NCBI GenBank assembly: GCA_017987895.1
Contig: JAGNSU010000005.1
Coordinates: forward strand, 34,341-98,340
Length of the DNA stretch: 64,000 nt
Source: Flavobacteriales bacterium
Lineage (GTDB): Bacteria > Bacteroidota > Bacteroidia > Flavobacteriales_F > PHOS-HE28
Reading direction: 5' to 3'
Part shown: in pieces, positions 17,367 to 26,727 of the stretch
How the letters are laid out: the number at the start of each line of letters is the position of its first letter
How positions within the stretch are numbered: position 1 is the first letter of the stretch
The notes under the pieces: model-generated
What the model saw: the letters and a program-made list of their open reading frames with translations, nothing else
Told to the model about the DNA's origin: nothing
Databases searched by the model: none
Made by a program: the position numbers and the translations under genes

Positions 17367-17845
17367 TCCAATATCAACCTCGGTATTTCTCGGTCGCTAT
17401 CCACTTGGTCGTTGTGGCGATCAGCTTCCTCGCCTGCGGCTTCTCGGCTCGGGTAGGACTACAGGATGAGGGAGGCATGCGGCTCTTCTTATGTTTTGTT
17501 GCATTCTTCATGCTCTTACTAGGGTATGTGCACGCCGTACCCTTGTTCCTTTGGCCATGCGCGATCACTCTTGACCGGGATGCTGGGAGGATCACCTTTT
17601 GCTATTTGCTATTCCAAAGGACGATAGCTCTCGAACGACTTGAACGATGTGCGGTCAGTGAAGCGCTGAATCGATATCCCTATCAGACTTACTTACTTCA
17701 TGTCAAGGGCGGAGGGGTCATCACACTGTCCGACTTGACCATTTCACAGTTCCCGGGACCCTTCGCTTACAGCATCGGACTGGATGTAACTGAGCGGCGG
17801 CCTCGTTTCATTCCGGGATTCGGTTGGTTGTCCCAGATAAAATGA
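17363..17845 (+). CDS. Hypothetical two-helix membrane protein with PH-like tail
   Basis: A 160-residue protein with two hydrophobic helices (about 10-30 and 38-65) and a soluble C-terminal part rich in beta strands (ITLDRDAGRITF, IALERLERC, TYLLHVKGGGVITL), resembling small bacterial PH-domain membrane proteins. I do not recognise it with certainty. It starts at GTG 17363, whose bases overlap the crotonase stop, and its own stop overlaps the flippase ATG (17842-17845), so it is probably translated together with both. Its DNA is visibly more A+T-rich than the flanks. Confidence 0.6.
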   Translation: MIQYQPRYFSVAIHLVVVAISFLACGFSARVGLQDEGGMRLFLCFVAFFMLLLGYVHAVPLFLWPCAITLDRDAGRITFCYLLFQRTIALERLERCAVSEALNRYPYQTYLLHVKGGGVITLSDLTISQFPGPFAYSIGLDVTERRPRFIPGFGWLSQIK

Positions 17846-19314
17846 GCGTCCTCCGCAAACTCGCCGGGCAAACGGCCATCTATGGGCTGAGCAGCATCGG
17901 TGCGCGCTTCCTTAACTACCTGCTCACGCCGCTCTATACGAGCAAAGGCGTGTTCCCACCTGCGGAGTATGGCGTGATCACCGCGCTCTATGCGTGGACG
18001 GCCTTGCTCAACGTGGTGCTCACCTACGGGATGGAGACCACCTTCTTCCGCTATGCCAGCAAGGATCCCAACGGCGCGCCACGGGTGTATTCCACCGCTA
18101 CTTGGGCGCTGAGCATTTCCTCTTCCGTGTTCGTGGTGCTTGGTTCCTTGTTCGCGTGGCAGATCGCCGGAGGCATCGGCTATCCTGGTCATGGTGTGTC
18201 GGTGCTCATGCTGGTGCTGATCATCGGCATCGACGCAGCGACCGCAGTGCCTATGGCGCGTTTGCGCCAGCAGGGACGCGCGTGGCGTTTCGCGGCGGTG
18301 AACATCATCAACGTGCTGGTGAACATCGCGCTCAACGTGTTCTTCCTGGCCTACTGCCTGCCGAAGTACAACGCCGGTGAAACCAACGCGTTGATCGACG
18401 CCGTGTACGATCCGGCCTTCGGCGTGGGCTACGTCTTCCTCGCGAACCTGATCAGCAGCGGCGTGAAATTCCTTCTGCTTGTTCCAGAGTGGCCGCCGAT
18501 CAAGTTAGGTATCGACAAGCAATTGCTCCGGCCGATGCTCGCCTTCGGCGCGCCGCTGTTGCTGGCAGGACTTGCCGGCATGATCAATGAGACCGCCGAC
18601 CGCGTGCTGATGAAACACCTTCTGCCTGCGGATATCGCTGACGAGCAGATCGGGATCTACGGCGCGTGCTACAAGCTCGCCATCCTGATCACACTCTTCA
18701 TCCAGGCGTTCCGCATGGGCGCGGAACCTTTCTTCTTTAGTCACGCGAAAGAGAAGGACAGCAAGCACACGTTCGCGCACATCATGAATGTCTTCGTAGC
18801 CGTGTGCATGGGCGCCTTCCTGCTGGTGATGCTCTTCCTCGACCTGTTCAAGTGGTTCATCCCGAACCCGGCCTACCACGAAGGGTTGCGCGTGGTGCCC
18901 ATCCTGATGTTGGCCAACGTCTTTCTCGGCATCTACTACAACCAAAGCGTGTGGTACAAACTGACGGACCGAACGCGCGCTGGCGGCACCATCGCGCTGA
19001 TCGGCGCGGTGATCACGCTGGTACTGCTCTTCGTGTTGATCCCGCGCATGGGCTATATGGGCGCGGCGTGGACCACGCTCGCCTGTTATGCGAGCATGGC
19101 GATCATCAGTTACGTCTGGGGGCAACAGCACTACCCGATCCCGTACAACGTGAGCCGCATGCTGGCCTACATGGCGGGCGCGGTGTTCCTGTGGTGGGCG
19201 GCGGAACAGCTTCCGTTGGATGGCGTGCTGAAATACGCGGTGCGCGGTGTGCTGCTCCTCGGCTACACCGCAGTGGTCTGGCGAAAAGAGCGCGGCCCGT
19301 TGTGGCGCGCATGA
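17842..19314 (+). CDS. Polysaccharide flippase (MATE/Wzx-like)
   Basis: A 490-residue integral membrane protein with about 12-14 hydrophobic helices. The start SVLRKLAGQTAIYGLSSIGA and the charged first loop (RFLNYLLTPLYT) are typical of oligosaccharide flippases of the MOP superfamily, which move lipid-linked sugar units across the inner membrane. ATG 17842 overlaps the preceding stop, so I prefer it to GTG 17824. In other Bacteroidota a flippase of this type sits next to dut, a nucleotidyltransferase and TPR/DUF4292/M23 genes; here a reverse-strand cargo gene has come between it and dut. Confidence 0.85.
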   Translation: MSVLRKLAGQTAIYGLSSIGARFLNYLLTPLYTSKGVFPPAEYGVITALYAWTALLNVVLTYGMETTFFRYASKDPNGAPRVYSTATWALSISSSVFVVLGSLFAWQIAGGIGYPGHGVSVLMLVLIIGIDAATAVPMARLRQQGRAWRFAAVNIINVLVNIALNVFFLAYCLPKYNAGETNALIDAVYDPAFGVGYVFLANLISSGVKFLLLVPEWPPIKLGIDKQLLRPMLAFGAPLLLAGLAGMINETADRVLMKHLLPADIADEQIGIYGACYKLAILITLFIQAFRMGAEPFFFSHAKEKDSKHTFAHIMNVFVAVCMGAFLLVMLFLDLFKWFIPNPAYHEGLRVVPILMLANVFLGIYYNQSVWYKLTDRTRAGGTIALIGAVITLVLLFVLIPRMGYMGAAWTTLACYASMAIISYVWGQQHYPIPYNVSRMLAYMAGAVFLWWAAEQLPLDGVLKYAVRGVLLLGYTAVVWRKERGPLWRA

Positions 19315-19316
19315 CC

Positions 19317-19329
19317 GAACGGAGCGTTC
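19317..19329. terminator. Short hairpin between convergent genes
   Basis: GAACG-GAG-CGTTC spans the 13-base gap between the flippase and the reverse-strand cargo gene. It is small and without T-runs, so a bidirectional terminator role is only possible. Confidence 0.25.
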
Positions 19330-20818
19330 AATGCTCCACGACGAAGCGAGCGGCGCTCCTGCCCGCATCGGTCACCACGACCAGCATGTAATGGCCCACG
19401 CTCAGATCCTGCACGTCGATCACGATAGGTCCTGGCCGCGCCCGGACCCGTCGCACGACGCGCCCCACCGGATCGAACACCAGTAGATCATCGCGAAGCA
19501 CCTGATCGGATGGAATTCGAACGTTGATCTCTTGTGTTGCGGGATTCGGATAGATCTCCAGCGAGAGAGCCTGGCTTCCGGCTCGCGCTATCTGCGTGAA
19601 GAAGCCGAGCGTATCCGCAGGAATGAACAATTTCGGCGGTGCTGATCCGGAGAAGCAATCCTTCGTTCCGTAGGCCAGGTAACCGGTGGGCGTAAGGAGA
19701 ACGCTCGACCCCATATCGTAGAGCGAATCACCATGCAAGCGGGACCACAGGCTGTCACCGGCGGAAGAAAGCAAGGTCACACACAGTTGCTGCTTGTCGG
19801 GCGATTGGTAGGTACCCACAGTTCCCACGGTGAGGTAGGTGCTATCCGGCAACGCCACGACGTCCATCATCTTCTGGTTGTAGATCCTGTCCCACAGGAT
19901 GGTGCCGTTCGTGTCGGTGCGCAGGATCCGGGAGGAGGTGTAGTCGTAGTTGGCGAGCATCAACAAACCGTCGTCCAGGGTGGTGATGATGCGACGTGTG
20001 GTCTTTTGCAATGTGTCCGACAAGAGCACCATGCCTGCCTGGTCGCCATCTTCCGTGAACCGGAGGAGGTACAAAGCCAGGTGATCCTGGCCCACGGTAT
20101 CGAGCACCGTGGAGAACACATGCCGCCCCGAGGTGAGCGCGGGACAGCCGATGTTGTCGTAGTAATAAGTGCCCAGCGGCTGGTTCTCGATGCTCACGGT
20201 GGTCCCCGCATTGGTCAAGGTGTAGTCCTCGAACCAGGTCGGTGGCACGTAGCCGATCTGGATGTTCGGCTGCTGCGTATCCAAGGCGAGGAGATGGATC
20301 TCCTGGTTGGCGGTCTCCCAGACATCCGCGAGCGAACGTGAGCAGGGCTGGTCGTATTGATGCCACCACAGTATGTTGCCGGATTGGTCGATCTTCAGTG
20401 CGAAGAGCTGCGCCATGGGCAGGGCTGCGACAGCCATTCCGCAATAGGTGTAGGAAGATTGCGCCATTCCAGCGATCAGCGTATTCCCATCCATCAGATC
20501 GATCACGTGCGTGATCCCCGTTGGCTTGATGGAGTCGATGCGCTGTGTCCAAAGCGTATCGCCGCTGGGCTCGATCTTCACCAGGTAGGTGGCGATCGCC
20601 CAATCCTCGAAGGGGGTTCCGCTTCCCTGGGTCCAAGCCCCATGGATGCTTCCGCACAACAAATAATTCCCGTCGCTGGTCTGGTGCATGGTGTGCGCAT
20701 AGACCCGATGGCCGGTATAGGGGTACTGGTTCTGCCAATCGACCCATTGGGCGGACACCGCCATGGAGGCCAGAACGGCCAAAAGGAAGGATGCACGTCG
20801 CAGCATAGAGATCGCCAT
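19328..20818 (-). CDS. Secreted protein with degenerate propeller repeats and T9SS type A sorting domain
   Basis: A 496-residue secreted protein with a signal peptide of about 24 residues ending AVSAQ. The body has loosely repeated strands ([58 protein letters not shown]), each followed by a D-G-IxW-type motif, so it is probably a diverged propeller related to the seven-repeat proteins elsewhere in the window. The C-terminus (about 422-496) is a T9SS sorting domain ([24 protein letters not shown]). It lies between the flippase and dut, which share a cluster elsewhere, so it may be an insertion into that cluster. Confidence 0.82.
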   Translation of the reverse strand: MAISMLRRASFLLAVLASMAVSAQWVDWQNQYPYTGHRVYAHTMHQTSDGNYLLCGSIHGAWTQGSGTPFEDWAIATYLVKIEPSGDTLWTQRIDSIKPTGITHVIDLMDGNTLIAGMAQSSYTYCGMAVAALPMAQLFALKIDQSGNILWWHQYDQPCSRSLADVWETANQEIHLLALDTQQPNIQIGYVPPTWFEDYTLTNAGTTVSIENQPLGTYYYDNIGCPALTSGRHVFSTVLDTVGQDHLALYLLRFTEDGDQAGMVLLSDTLQKTTRRIITTLDDGLLMLANYDYTSSRILRTDTNGTILWDRIYNQKMMDVVALPDSTYLTVGTVGTYQSPDKQQLCVTLLSSAGDSLWSRLHGDSLYDMGSSVLLTPTGYLAYGTKDCFSGSAPPKLFIPADTLGFFTQIARAGSQALSLEIYPNPATQEINVRIPSDQVLRDDLLVFDPVGRVVRRVRARPGPIVIDVQDLSVGHYMLVVVTDAGRSAARFVVEH

Positions 20819-20892
20819 GGAAGATCGTTTCGGACGAAGCTAGCCGCTTGCGCCGTTCAGCTATCGCCTCTTCGACTGACCTTTGTGAACAG

Positions 20893-21348
20893 ATGACCAG
20901 CAGATCTGAAATGCTCCCTGTTCGCATAACGAACAAGGGCAAACATCCATTCCCACGCTACGCCACCGAGCACAGTGCCGGCTTGGACCTCCGCGCGAAC
21001 TTGGAGACCGAGATCACCCTGCCCCCCGGCCAACGCGCGCTGATACCCACCGGCCTTATTTTGGAGCTACCCGAAGGCACCGAGGCGCAGATACGTCCGC
21101 GCAGTGGGCTGGCCTTCAAACACGGGGTCACGGTGCTCAATGCGCCGGGCACGATCGATGCGGATTACCGCGGCGAAGTGGGCGTGCTGCTGATCAATCT
21201 GGGACAGGAGCCCTTCGTGGTGAAGGACGGGGAACGGATCGCGCAAATGGTGGTGGCACGGTACGTGCGCATCACATTCGAGGAAACTGCGGACCTTCGC
21301 GCCTCGGAACGCGGGGAGGGTGGCTTCGGCCACACCGGCACCCGCTGA
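20893..21348 (+). CDS. dut: dUTP diphosphatase (trimeric dUTPase)
   Basis: A 151-residue enzyme that hydrolyses dUTP to dUMP and pyrophosphate, keeping uracil out of DNA. The five motifs are in order: AGLDLRA (I), RPRSGLA (II), [11 protein letters not shown] (III), GERIAQMV (IV) and [10 protein letters not shown] (V). Motif V has His where Ser is usual. I start at ATG 20893; ATG 20911 (MLPVRITNK) would also give a complete enzyme, and the frame from 20848 is too long. It opens the run dut, nucleotidyltransferase, TPR, DUF4292, M23, with gaps of 14 bases or fewer. Confidence 0.94.
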   Translation: MTSRSEMLPVRITNKGKHPFPRYATEHSAGLDLRANLETEITLPPGQRALIPTGLILELPEGTEAQIRPRSGLAFKHGVTVLNAPGTIDADYRGEVGVLLINLGQEPFVVKDGERIAQMVVARYVRITFEETADLRASERGEGGFGHTGTR

Positions 21349-21362
21349 GCGAACTGACCGGC

Positions 21363-22370
21363 ATGAAGATCATCGTACCGATGGCGGGTATGGGCAAACG
21401 GATGCGTCCGCATACCCACACCACCGCCAAGCCCCTCCTCCCGATCGCGGGCAAACCCATTGTGCAACGCCTTGTGGAGGACCTTGCCGCCGTGGCCGGG
21501 GAACCTGTGGAGGAAGTTGCCTACATCGTACACCCTTCCTTCGGCAAGAAGGTGGAAGAACAACTGGTGGGCATCGCGAAAGCCATCGGGTCGAAGGGCA
21601 CCATCCACTACCAGAACGAGGCGCTCGGAACGGCCCATGCCATCCTCTGCGCGGCGCCAGTGCTGAACGGGCGCGTGATCGTGGCCTTCGCCGATACGCT
21701 CTTCCGCGCCCAATTGAAATTGGACAAGGACTGCGACGGCGTGATCTGGGTGAACAAGGTGGAGGACCCCAAACCTTTCGGTGTGGTGAAGCTGGACGAC
21801 AAGGGCATCATCACCGAGTTCGTGGAAAAGCCGCAGACCTTCGTGAGCGATCTGGCCATCATCGGCATCTACTACTTCGCCGATGGGGAATACCTCCGCA
21901 AGGAGATGCAGTTCCTCATCGACAACGATATCAAGGACAAGGGCGAATACCAGCTCACCAACGCCATGGAGAACATGAAGCGCAAGGGTGCGCGCTTCAA
22001 GGCCGGCAGCGTAGATGTGTGGATGGACTGCGGCAACAAGAACGCCATGGTGGACACCAACACCAAGGTGCTCGGCTTCCTGAAAGGCGACAAGTCGTTG
22101 ATCAGTCCGAGGCTGAAGAAGGAGAACAGCGTGGTGATCGAACCCTGCTTCATCGGGGACGAGGTCACCCTGACCAACAGCGTGGTGGGCCCCAATGTGA
22201 GCATCGAGAAAGGAAGCACCGTGACGGGCAGTGTGGTGCGTAATTCGATCCTTCGGGGGGATGTACGTGTACAAGATGCCGTGCTTGACAACTGTATGCT
22301 CGGTGAAAGCGTTGTGTACCACGGCCACGCTGCCGACCTTAGCGTGGGCGACCACGGCACCGTGGCCTGA
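21363..22370 (+). CDS. Sugar-phosphate nucleotidyltransferase with left-handed beta-helix tail
   Basis: A 335-residue enzyme. The N-terminal nucleotidyltransferase fold has the signature MAGMGKRMRPHTHTTAKPLL (GxGxRxxP type), followed by LGTAHAIL and FADTLF. The C-terminal 80 residues have hexapeptide-like repeats (FIGDEVTLTNSVVGPNVSIE) of a left-handed beta-helix. It probably makes an NDP-sugar (glucose-1-phosphate thymidylyl- or uridylyltransferase type) for surface polysaccharide, consistent with the nearby flippase; the exact sugar cannot be read from sequence. The gap to the next gene is 12 bases. Confidence 0.88.
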   Translation: MKIIVPMAGMGKRMRPHTHTTAKPLLPIAGKPIVQRLVEDLAAVAGEPVEEVAYIVHPSFGKKVEEQLVGIAKAIGSKGTIHYQNEALGTAHAILCAAPVLNGRVIVAFADTLFRAQLKLDKDCDGVIWVNKVEDPKPFGVVKLDDKGIITEFVEKPQTFVSDLAIIGIYYFADGEYLRKEMQFLIDNDIKDKGEYQLTNAMENMKRKGARFKAGSVDVWMDCGNKNAMVDTNTKVLGFLKGDKSLISPRLKKENSVVIEPCFIGDEVTLTNSVVGPNVSIEKGSTVTGSVVRNSILRGDVRVQDAVLDNCMLGESVVYHGHAADLSVGDHGTVA

Positions 22371-22382
22371 TCCCACCCGCTG

Positions 22383-24158
22383 ATGCTCCCTCTCCGCCCC
22401 GCTCTCCTTCCGCTGCTCGCCGCGTTGATCATGGGCTGCGGTGGTGCGCGCCCGGTGGCGGACAAGCCTACGGAACGGGCACTTTCCGAACCCGGCGATC
22501 ATGTGCAGGCCAGCGACAAGCGCGCCCAGGTGATGCGCGTCTTCATGGACGCTACGCAGGCGCGATTGAAGGGCGAGTACGGCAAAGCCTCGGCGCTCTA
22601 CGATCAATGCCTGAAGATGGATCCGGCCAACCACGCGGCCATGTTCGAACTGGCCAAGCTGCTGCACATGCAGCAGCGGCCGGCCGAGGCCCTTCCGCTC
22701 GCCAAGCAAGCGCGCAACCTCGACAAGGACAACATCTGGTACTACTTCCTGCTCGCCGACCTCTATGGCCAGTACGGCCAGTCCGCGGAAGCGGCGCAGG
22801 TCTATCGGGACATATTGGAACGCTGGCCCGAGCGGCACGAGGTGCGCTTCCAACTGGCGCATACCCTGGCCGTGGCAGGCCGCACCGACGATGCCCGAAA
22901 GGAGTTCGAGGTGTTGCGCCAACAATTGGGGAACACCGAAGAAGTGGTGATGCAGGAGTACGGCATGCTGGCGAACAACGGCGAATTGGAGAAGGCCGAG
23001 CAAGTGCTGAAGCAAGCGTTGAAGGACGATCCGGAAAACGTGAGCTACCTGGGCATGTTGGCCGAACTCTACGACGAGATGGGGCGCAGTGAAGAAGCCC
23101 TCGCGCTCTACCAACGCGTTTTGGTGAAAGACCCCGACGACAGCATGACGCGGCTCGCCTTGGCCGAACACCACTACGCCAAGAACGAGATGGATCCGGC
23201 GTTCGAACAACTTGGCCTGGCGTTCGCGGATCCCGATCTGGACGTGGATCCCAAGATGCAGGTGTTGCTCGGTTTCTTCGAGATGACCAGCGGACAGGGC
23301 ACCGCCGCCGAAGATCAAAAAGCACTGCTGCAGCGGTGCTACACCTTGATCGACGTCCTGGAAAAGACACACCCCGACAGCGGCAAGCCACCAAGCATCC
23401 GTGGCGATTTCCTCATGCGCGATGGCCGCACCTCCGAGGCGCGCGATGCGTTCCGCAAAGCGCTGGAGCACGAAAAGGACAAGTACCCGATCTGGATGCA
23501 GGTGCTGCAGCTCGACCTCCAAGCGAACGACTATCCCGGGCTGAAGACGGATGCTACCGCTGCGATCGAACTATTTCCCACCAGCCCGGAGCTTTTCCTG
23601 TTCCAAGGCATTGCCTGCTCACAATTGAAGGAACACGAGCAGGCCATCGAGGCTTTGGTGACCGGACGCGACCTAGTGGTGGACAATGACCCCTTGCTCG
23701 CGCAGTTCTGGACCAGTTTGGGCGATGCCTACAACGTGGCCCAGCGGTTCGACAAAAGCGACGAGGCCTTTGAACAAGCCCTGAAATTGGACCCGAAGAA
23801 CGCGACCACACTGAACAACTACGCCTACTACCTCAGTGTGCGCGGCGAGAAGCTCGAACGTGCCAAAGAGATGAGCGCCCTCTCGAACCAACTCGCCCCA
23901 GGCCAGACATCGTTCGAGGACACCTATGCCTGGGTGCTCTACAGGATGGGGAAGCATGCGGATGCGCGGACCTGGGCGGAAAAGGCGCTGGCCAGCGGTG
24001 GCAGCACCAGTGGCGAAGTGGTGGAACACTATGGCGACATCCTTTACGCGCTCGGTGATCAGGCCGGGGCGGTGGAACAATGGCGCAAAGCGCAGCAGTT
24101 GGGCGGTGCCGGGGAGCAGATCGACCGCAAGGTGTCCGAAGGCAAACCCGTTCCTTGA
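22383..24158 (+). CDS. TPR-repeat lipoprotein
   Basis: A 591-residue protein with a lipoprotein signal (lipobox ending G18-C19) and about a dozen tetratricopeptide repeats, seen from recurring A-x3-Y/L spacing such as YGKASALYDQCLKMDPAN, GRSEEALALYQRVLVKDPDD and FDKSDEAFEQALKLDPKN. Such lipoproteins scaffold envelope complexes. The order nucleotidyltransferase, TPR, DUF4292, M23 is conserved in Bacteroidota and suggests a shared envelope role, but the partner is unknown. Confidence 0.88.
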   Translation: MLPLRPALLPLLAALIMGCGGARPVADKPTERALSEPGDHVQASDKRAQVMRVFMDATQARLKGEYGKASALYDQCLKMDPANHAAMFELAKLLHMQQRPAEALPLAKQARNLDKDNIWYYFLLADLYGQYGQSAEAAQVYRDILERWPERHEVRFQLAHTLAVAGRTDDARKEFEVLRQQLGNTEEVVMQEYGMLANNGELEKAEQVLKQALKDDPENVSYLGMLAELYDEMGRSEEALALYQRVLVKDPDDSMTRLALAEHHYAKNEMDPAFEQLGLAFADPDLDVDPKMQVLLGFFEMTSGQGTAAEDQKALLQRCYTLIDVLEKTHPDSGKPPSIRGDFLMRDGRTSEARDAFRKALEHEKDKYPIWMQVLQLDLQANDYPGLKTDATAAIELFPTSPELFLFQGIACSQLKEHEQAIEALVTGRDLVVDNDPLLAQFWTSLGDAYNVAQRFDKSDEAFEQALKLDPKNATTLNNYAYYLSVRGEKLERAKEMSALSNQLAPGQTSFEDTYAWVLYRMGKHADARTWAEKALASGGSTSGEVVEHYGDILYALGDQAGAVEQWRKAQQLGGAGEQIDRKVSEGKPVP

Positions 24159-24167
24159 TCCCGTGCC

Positions 24168-25070
24168 ATGGCGCAGCGAACCCATAAGGGGGCAGTTGTG
24201 CTGCTGGTCGGCGTGGTTCTCGCCTCATCGGCATGCCATCCCCTCCAAAGCGTCATCCACACAGATCGCGTGCTTCCTCTCCGTTCCTGGGAGAAAGTGC
24301 TGGAACGCGCGGTGGCAGCACAGCCGGTCCCGGTACGCTACTATGCCGCCAAGGTCGATGTCGACCTGAAACTGCCGGAAGGCGATCGCTCTTTCAAGGG
24401 CATCATTCGCTCCGTCCAGGATAGTGCATTGTGGTTGAGCGTGGTGCCGGCACTGGGTATTGAGGCCGCGCGGGCGCTGATCACTACCGATTCGACGAAG
24501 TTCATGGACCGGTTGCACGATACTTACTTCCTCGCAGGGCGCGATAGTGCGCGCGCCCGCTTCGGCTTGGACCCGGACCTGGCCTTGTTCCAGGACGCGT
24601 TGCTCGGCCGCGCCATCGGATTGGATCCTACGGAAAAGTACCGGGTGGACCGCGAGGAAGGCTTGTACGTTCTTACGAGCAAAGAGAGGCGCCGCTTCAT
24701 CCGCGCTGCGGAAGATCTCCTACCCGAAGACACGCTCGCCGGGGATCGGGACATGCCCGAACGACGCCTGGAGCGCACTTTGCGTCGGGCCGAGGTGCGC
24801 GAGGCCGTGGTGCTGCGCTACTGGATCGAGCCGGACAGCTTCCGGGTGGTCCGGGTACGAGTAAGCGACTTGGTACACGATCAACATGCCGATGTGCGTT
24901 ATGAGGACATCGGAGGCGAGGATCGGCCACCGCTACCCCACCGCATCTCGCTTTCTTTGTCCGACCCTGCCCGCCATGCTTCCGGCACCCTTCAATTGCA
25001 CCGTGTCGAGACCACCGGTCCGCTCAACCTGCCGTTCAAGGTCCCCGAGAAGTTCGTTCCGATGGAGTGA
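24168..25070 (+). CDS. DUF4292 domain lipoprotein
   Basis: A 300-residue protein with an N-terminal signal ending SSAC (C23), probably a lipoprotein. The body resembles DUF4292 proteins of Bacteroidota, which have a LolA/LolB-like beta-sheet fold (family knowledge): long amphipathic strands such as VDVDLKLPEGDRSFKGIIRS and ALWLSVVPALGIEAARALI, and a closing FKVPEKFVPME. It may bind or shuttle a lipid-modified partner, but this is inference. It starts 10 bases after the TPR gene, and its stop region carries the problematic start of the M23 gene. Confidence 0.78.
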   Translation: MAQRTHKGAVVLLVGVVLASSACHPLQSVIHTDRVLPLRSWEKVLERAVAAQPVPVRYYAAKVDVDLKLPEGDRSFKGIIRSVQDSALWLSVVPALGIEAARALITTDSTKFMDRLHDTYFLAGRDSARARFGLDPDLALFQDALLGRAIGLDPTEKYRVDREEGLYVLTSKERRRFIRAAEDLLPEDTLAGDRDMPERRLERTLRRAEVREAVVLRYWIEPDSFRVVRVRVSDLVHDQHADVRYEDIGGEDRPPLPHRISLSLSDPARHASGTLQLHRVETTGPLNLPFKVPEKFVPME

Positions 25071-25089
25071 GCGCGCTGGCGCTATCGCT

Positions 25090-26271
25090 TTGGCGCTGCT
25101 GATGATCCTTCCCGGTCCTGCGCAGGACCGCAAGGCGTTGGAGAAGAAACGGGATGCCCTGGACAAGCAGATCCGCACCACCAACACACTGCTCGAGCAG
25201 GCGCAACGGGAGCAGAAAAGCACCCAGAAGCAGCTGGTCCTCCTGAACGAACAACTGCGTGCCCGGCAGGAGTTGATCGCCACACTGGGTGGTGAGGTCC
25301 ACCAAGTGGAACAGCGCATCGCCGAGGACGAGGCGGTGGTGCGCGCGCTCAGCGACGACCTGGTGCAGCTCAAGGAAGAATACGGACGAATGCTCCAGTA
25401 CGCCTATCGCAACCGCAGCTCCTACGATCGACTTAGTTATCTCTTCGCCGCCGAGAGCTTCGCCCAAGCCTACAAGCGCGGCCGCTATCTGGACCAACTG
25501 GCCGAGCACCGCAGACAGCAAGCGGACCAGATCGTTGCGACCCAGGTCTCCCTCCAAGCGAAGATCGACGAACAGAAACGTCGTCGGGAAGAGAAGACCA
25601 CCCTGCTCAGCGCACAACAACAGGAACGTGCGCGGCTGGACAAGGACCGCGATGGACAACAAGCGGCGTTGGGGACACTGAAGAAAGAAGAGAGCCGCCT
25701 GAAGGAGACCCAGCGCAAGCAGGAACGCCAGCGCACCGATCTCGACCAAGCCATCCGCAAAGCGATCGAAGCGGAGATCAAGGCGCAGCAGAAGGCGAGC
25801 GGCGGCAAGACGGGCGGGCTGTCATTGACGCCTGAGGCGCGCGAGTTGAACGCGGACTTCGAAAAGAACAAGGGCAAGCTGCCCTGGCCGGTGGAGAAGG
25901 GGGTGATCACGGCACGTTTCGGCAAACAGCCACACCCGGTGCTCAAGGGCATCACGATCGAGAACAACGGCGTGGACATCACCACGGAGAAAGGCGCTGC
26001 GGTGCGCGCGCTCTTCCGCGGCGAGGTGAGCAGTGTGATCGTGATCCCCGGCGCCGGCAAAGCCGTGATCGTGACCCACGGGGCCTACCGCACCGTGTAC
26101 AGCAATTTGCGTGAAGTGAGCGTGACCAAGGGCCAGAAAGTGGAAACCAAGCAGAAGGTGGGCGTGGTGCTCAGCGAGGAGAACACGAGCACCGCGCATG
26201 TGGAGATCTGGAAGGTGACCGCCGAGGGTTTGATCAAGGTGGATCCAGGGCCCTGGCTGGCCCAGCCGTAA
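25090..26271 (+). CDS. EnvC-like murein hydrolase activator (degenerate M23), start uncertain
   Basis: About 393 residues: an N-terminal coiled coil (about 15-265, Gln/Glu/Arg-rich) and a C-terminal LytM/M23 domain. Zinc ligands are partly lost: the expected HxGxD is NNGVD and the expected HxH is TAH, as in EnvC, which activates cell-wall amidases instead of cutting peptidoglycan. No good start exists in frame: TTG 25090 or ATG 25102 gives a clipped signal peptide. A GTG at 25067 overlapping the DUF4292 stop would give an ideal signal peptide if one extra T were present near 25091. The gene therefore may carry a one-base deletion or assembly error. Confidence 0.8.
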   Translation: MALLMILPGPAQDRKALEKKRDALDKQIRTTNTLLEQAQREQKSTQKQLVLLNEQLRARQELIATLGGEVHQVEQRIAEDEAVVRALSDDLVQLKEEYGRMLQYAYRNRSSYDRLSYLFAAESFAQAYKRGRYLDQLAEHRRQQADQIVATQVSLQAKIDEQKRRREEKTTLLSAQQQERARLDKDRDGQQAALGTLKKEESRLKETQRKQERQRTDLDQAIRKAIEAEIKAQQKASGGKTGGLSLTPEARELNADFEKNKGKLPWPVEKGVITARFGKQPHPVLKGITIENNGVDITTEKGAAVRALFRGEVSSVIVIPGAGKAVIVTHGAYRTVYSNLREVSVTKGQKVETKQKVGVVLSEENTSTAHVEIWKVTAEGLIKVDPGPWLAQP

Positions 26272-26490
26272 CGGCCCGTTCGCCGATCGGCCGGAACGTA
26301 TCTCAAAAGTGCTTTTGGAAGCGAGCGAGAGGTATTCCGCGATCAGGCGAGGCGCCGGAAACGAGCATGGTCGGTCTCCTACGCGCCATAGCCGCTTCGG
26401 CGACGGAGCCGTGCTCTGTGAGGTTCCGGCAACGAAGCATGGGCGCGGAACGCTCGAGCGCAGCCTAAAAGGCGTTCTTGAGATACGCTC

Positions 26491-26498
26491 TACCTTCG
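26491..26498 (+). promoter_or_regulatory. Possible -7 element of tatA
   Basis: TACCTTCG is a near match to TAnnTTTG and is 47 bases before the tatA ATG. The rest of the 273-base gap 26272-26544 contains a small CAAAAG/CTTTTG palindrome at 26304-26317 and no gene that I can support. Confidence 0.35.
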
Positions 26499-26544
26499 CT
26501 GCGGCTTCCGGTCTTCGCACCATCGGTCCGGCAAGCCTTCCAAC

Positions 26545-26706
26545 ATGGGCAAGCTCGGTGTTACGGAGATCATCCTCATCATCCTCGCCATTCTGTTGTT
26601 GTGGGGCGGTAAGAAGATCCCCGAGCTCATGCGCGGCCTGGGCAAGGGCATGCGGGAGTTCAAGGACGCGCAGAAAGGCGAACCTTCCTCGGAAGAGAAA
26701 CCCTGA
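26545..26706 (+). CDS. tatA: Twin-arginine translocase subunit TatA
   Basis: A 53-residue protein: a short polar N-terminus, one transmembrane helix (about 6-22) ending in [16 protein letters not shown], then an amphipathic helix and a charged tail ending SSEEKP. This is the TatA/E pattern; TatA forms the pore for folded proteins at the inner membrane. It is shorter than E. coli TatA but normal for Bacteroidota. It lies 21 bases before gatA, a pairing seen in this phylum; tatC is not in the window. Confidence 0.93.
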   Translation: MGKLGVTEIILIILAILLLWGGKKIPELMRGLGKGMREFKDAQKGEPSSEEKP

Positions 26707-26727
26707 TCGCCCGGCCCCAAGCCGCCT

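Noticed and set aside
21165..23522. A 785-codon reverse-strand frame opposite dut, nucleotidyltransferase and TPR genes
   Set aside because: Antisense to conserved genes and without recognisable domains; explained by high third-position G+C.
26272..26544. Possible gene or RNA in the 273-base gap before tatA
   Set aside because: No ORF with a plausible start or composition, and only one tiny palindrome; I see no RNA structure that is convincing.
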